Shown: one piece after another, positions 5,016-5,881 of the stretch
Layout: each line of letters starts with the position of its first letter
How positions within the stretch are numbered: the first letter of the stretch is position 1
Source of the DNA: Methanosarcinales archaeon
GTDB taxonomy: Archaea > Halobacteriota > Methanosarcinia > Methanosarcinales > Methanogasteraceae
Assembly: GCA_003661105.1 (NCBI GenBank)
Contig: QMVM01000133.1
Span: 1-5,881, forward strand
Reading direction: 5' to 3'
DNA length: 5,881 bases
Notes under the pieces: model-generated
Database searches by the model: none
The model's input: the letters and a program-made list of their open reading frames with translations, nothing else
What the model was told of the DNA's origin: nothing
Program-made: the position numbers and the translations under genes

Positions 5016-5423
5016 ATGGCGGTATTTATTGATACGGGAGCATTTATGGCATACAGGAATAAAAAAGACGTATACCATAGCGAGGCGGATGACCTGTTAC
5101 GACGCGCCCTGCAAAAGGAGTTTGGCGCCATATACACTACCGATTTTATCTATGACGAGACCCTGACACTGGCGATGGTGCGCACTGGAAATAAGAATGT
5201 GGCAAAGGACGTCTCTGATGTTATGCTCTCACCGCGTATTGAGATGATGATGATTGATGATGCCGTTCTCAATAAGGCAAGGAAACTGTTTTTCAGGCTT
5301 TTTGATAAGCGAATAAGTTTCACTGATGCGACCACCATGGCAGTAATGCAGCAGCAGCATATCGGAAAGATCATCACGTTCGATTCGCATTTTAAGGGGC
5401 TGTTTGAAGTGCTGGGCGGGTGA
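5016..5423 (+). CDS. vapC: VapC-type PIN-domain ribonuclease toxin
   Basis: PIN-domain VapC toxins are Mg-dependent endoribonucleases that cut tRNA, rRNA or mRNA when freed from their antitoxin. The 135-aa product has the family length and the four acidic positions of the active site: D6 (FIDTGAF), E48 (FIYDETLTL), D104 (SFTDATTMAVM) and D123 (ITFDSHF). All are intact, so catalysis should be possible. The ATG at 5016 is 9 nt after the antitoxin stop and has a G-rich Shine-Dalgarno (GAGGG, 5005-5009) overlapping that stop. The genes are therefore co-transcribed and probably coupled. The frame is undamaged from end to end. The RNA target cannot be inferred. A nuclease role outside toxin-antitoxin biology is possible but less likely with this partner. 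Confidence 0.88.
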   Translation: MAVFIDTGAFMAYRNKKDVYHSEADDLLRRALQKEFGAIYTTDFIYDETLTLAMVRTGNKNVAKDVSDVMLSPRIEMMMIDDAVLNKARKLFFRLFDKRISFTDATTMAVMQQQHIGKIITFDSHFKGLFEVLGG

Positions 5424-5502
5424 GGTATGCGAGCAACATTAAAGAGGTTATCACATTTCATTGCTACCGCCTGCATTGACATGACCCCGCGGTCCAGACC
5501 AG

Positions 5503-5556
5503 CGATCCGGGCGGGATCGGGGCGATCGAGATAAGTTTTTTGTGAAAAAAATTATC
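5503..5556. terminator. Bidirectional terminator between convergent genes
   Basis: A GC hairpin, CGATCC (5503-5508) with GGATCG (5514-5519) and a 5-nt loop, is followed by an AT-rich hairpin. In the second, GATAA (5530-5534) pairs with TTATC (5552-5556) and T6 (5536-5541) with A6 (within 5545-5551), with a GTG loop. Each strand thus ends its stem in a run of T residues, the signal archaeal RNA polymerase uses to stop. It lies between the vapC stop and the stop of the opposing AbrB-like gene. Confidence 0.6.
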
Positions 5557-5567
5557 AAGTCCTGATT

Positions 5568-5735
5568 CTAATCCCGGGGTTTATCCCGACACCGAAGTAG
5601 TAAGCTATCACCCCCCATTGCCTCCAGCGCGACCTCTGACCCTTCATCCAAATTACACATCTTTGCAATCTGCGCAGGCAAGGTGATACATAAACTTGAT
5701 TTGCTGCACCGTCTCACCTTGATTTTAGTGTTCAT
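5568..5735 (-). CDS. Short AbrB/SpoVT-type DNA-binding protein
   Basis: The 55-aa product begins MNTKIKVRRCSKSSLCITLP and continues with AQIAKMCNLDEGSEVALEAM and a short GGDSLLLR strand. This matches the swapped-hairpin AbrB/MazE fold: a KVRR strand, then an S-L-x-(I/V)-T-(L/I)-P turn, a short helix, a D/E-G-(S/D)-E-V strand and a LLLR strand. Such proteins act as transition-state regulators or as antitoxins that repress their own operon. It is shorter than most AbrB-type antitoxins, which carry a toxin-binding tail, and no toxin gene follows on its strand, so it may be a solo regulator or an orphan. Four cysteines (10, 16, 27, 49) are unusual for this fold. The start is ATG 5735; a TATA-like GTTTATA (5767-5761) centred about 29 bp upstream implies a leaderless or near-leaderless mRNA. 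It converges on vapC. The fold is well supported; partner and role are unknown. Confidence 0.75.
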   Translation of the reverse strand: MNTKIKVRRCSKSSLCITLPAQIAKMCNLDEGSEVALEAMGGDSLLLRCRDKPRD

Positions 5736-5767
5736 GGTATGGTGATATTACCTTTGCCACTATAAAC
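5736..5767 (-). promoter_or_regulatory. Promoter and near-palindromic operator of the AbrB-like gene
   Basis: On the minus strand GTTTATA (5767-5761) is a TATA box, with transcription expected near 5736-5738. Between it and the ATG lies GGTGATATTACC (5741-5752, + strand), which is palindromic except for one non-complementary pair. A dyad between the TATA box and the start codon is where self-repression by an AbrB-type dimer would be expected. Confidence 0.45.
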
Positions 5768-5793
5768 ATATTGGCATAGATGTGTATTCTATC

Positions 5794-5821
5794 TATCTAC
5801 CATCTATATCAATAGTAGATA
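5794..5821. repeat. Inverted repeat TATCTAC / GTAGATA
   Basis: TATCTAC (5794-5800) and GTAGATA (5815-5821) form a 7-bp inverted repeat with a 14-bp spacer, upstream of the AbrB-like gene. The left arm is part of TATCTACCA, which also occurs at 4689-4697 in the vapBC promoter. A further CTACCA lies at 5865-5870. No gene is visible from 5768 to the right end; the remainder is AT-rich. Confidence 0.45.
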
Positions 5822-5881
5822 ACCAATATCCCTAACTCTCATACGTACACAAATTTCACTGATTCTACCAATCCAATCATA

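Noticed and set aside
5427..5534. 35-residue frame after vapC with GAGGT next to its ATG
   Set aside because: The spacing is too short for a functional ribosome binding site, the sequence is arginine/serine-rich with no family, and it runs into the terminator.
1..5881. CRISPR array, rRNA or tRNA genes
   Set aside because: No regularly spaced repeats, no rRNA-like conserved stretches and no complete cloverleaf were seen.

Overview
The window looks like a chromosomal segment of a euryarchaeon, most likely a methanogen or methanotroph relative (Methanomicrobia or similar). The evidence is an archaeal-type PCNA sliding clamp, an archaeal PAC2-family proteasome assembly chaperone homologue, a UbiA prenyltransferase of the archaeol (ether lipid) type, an archaeal-length NadA, and AT-rich TATA boxes about 26-28 bp upstream of presumed transcription starts, one giving a leaderless mRNA. 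The exact lineage cannot be fixed from the sequence alone.

Layout. Bases 1-732 hold no credible protein gene but are rich in inverted and direct repeats, including a 16-bp stem (233-248/352-367) and a nested set of stems (505-590). From 782 to 2341 a two-gene + strand unit encodes PCNA and, 6 nt later, the PAC2-family protein. Bases 2409-2569 carry a broken HicB-like antitoxin gene with a strong ribosome binding site, one nonsense codon and a 1-nt frameshift. On the minus strand (2707-4446) nadA is followed with no gap by a ubiA-type gene for digeranylgeranylglyceryl phosphate synthase. The region between nadA and the next + strand gene is crowded with palindromes.

From 4752 to 5423 an AT-richer + strand pair encodes a small antitoxin-like protein and a PIN-domain VapC toxin with all four expected acidic residues. 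Facing it on the minus strand (5568-5735) is a 55-aa AbrB/SpoVT-type DNA-binding protein. An AT-rich bidirectional terminator hairpin sits between these convergent units.

The left two thirds are housekeeping genes: replication clamp, proteasome assembly, NAD synthesis and membrane lipid synthesis. The right third and the 2409-2569 relic are accessory toxin-antitoxin material in different states of decay. Two things most deserve follow-up. One is the structured non-coding region at the left. The other is the CTACCA/TGGTAG motif shared between the vapBC promoter and the region upstream of the AbrB-like gene, which suggests common or cross-regulation.
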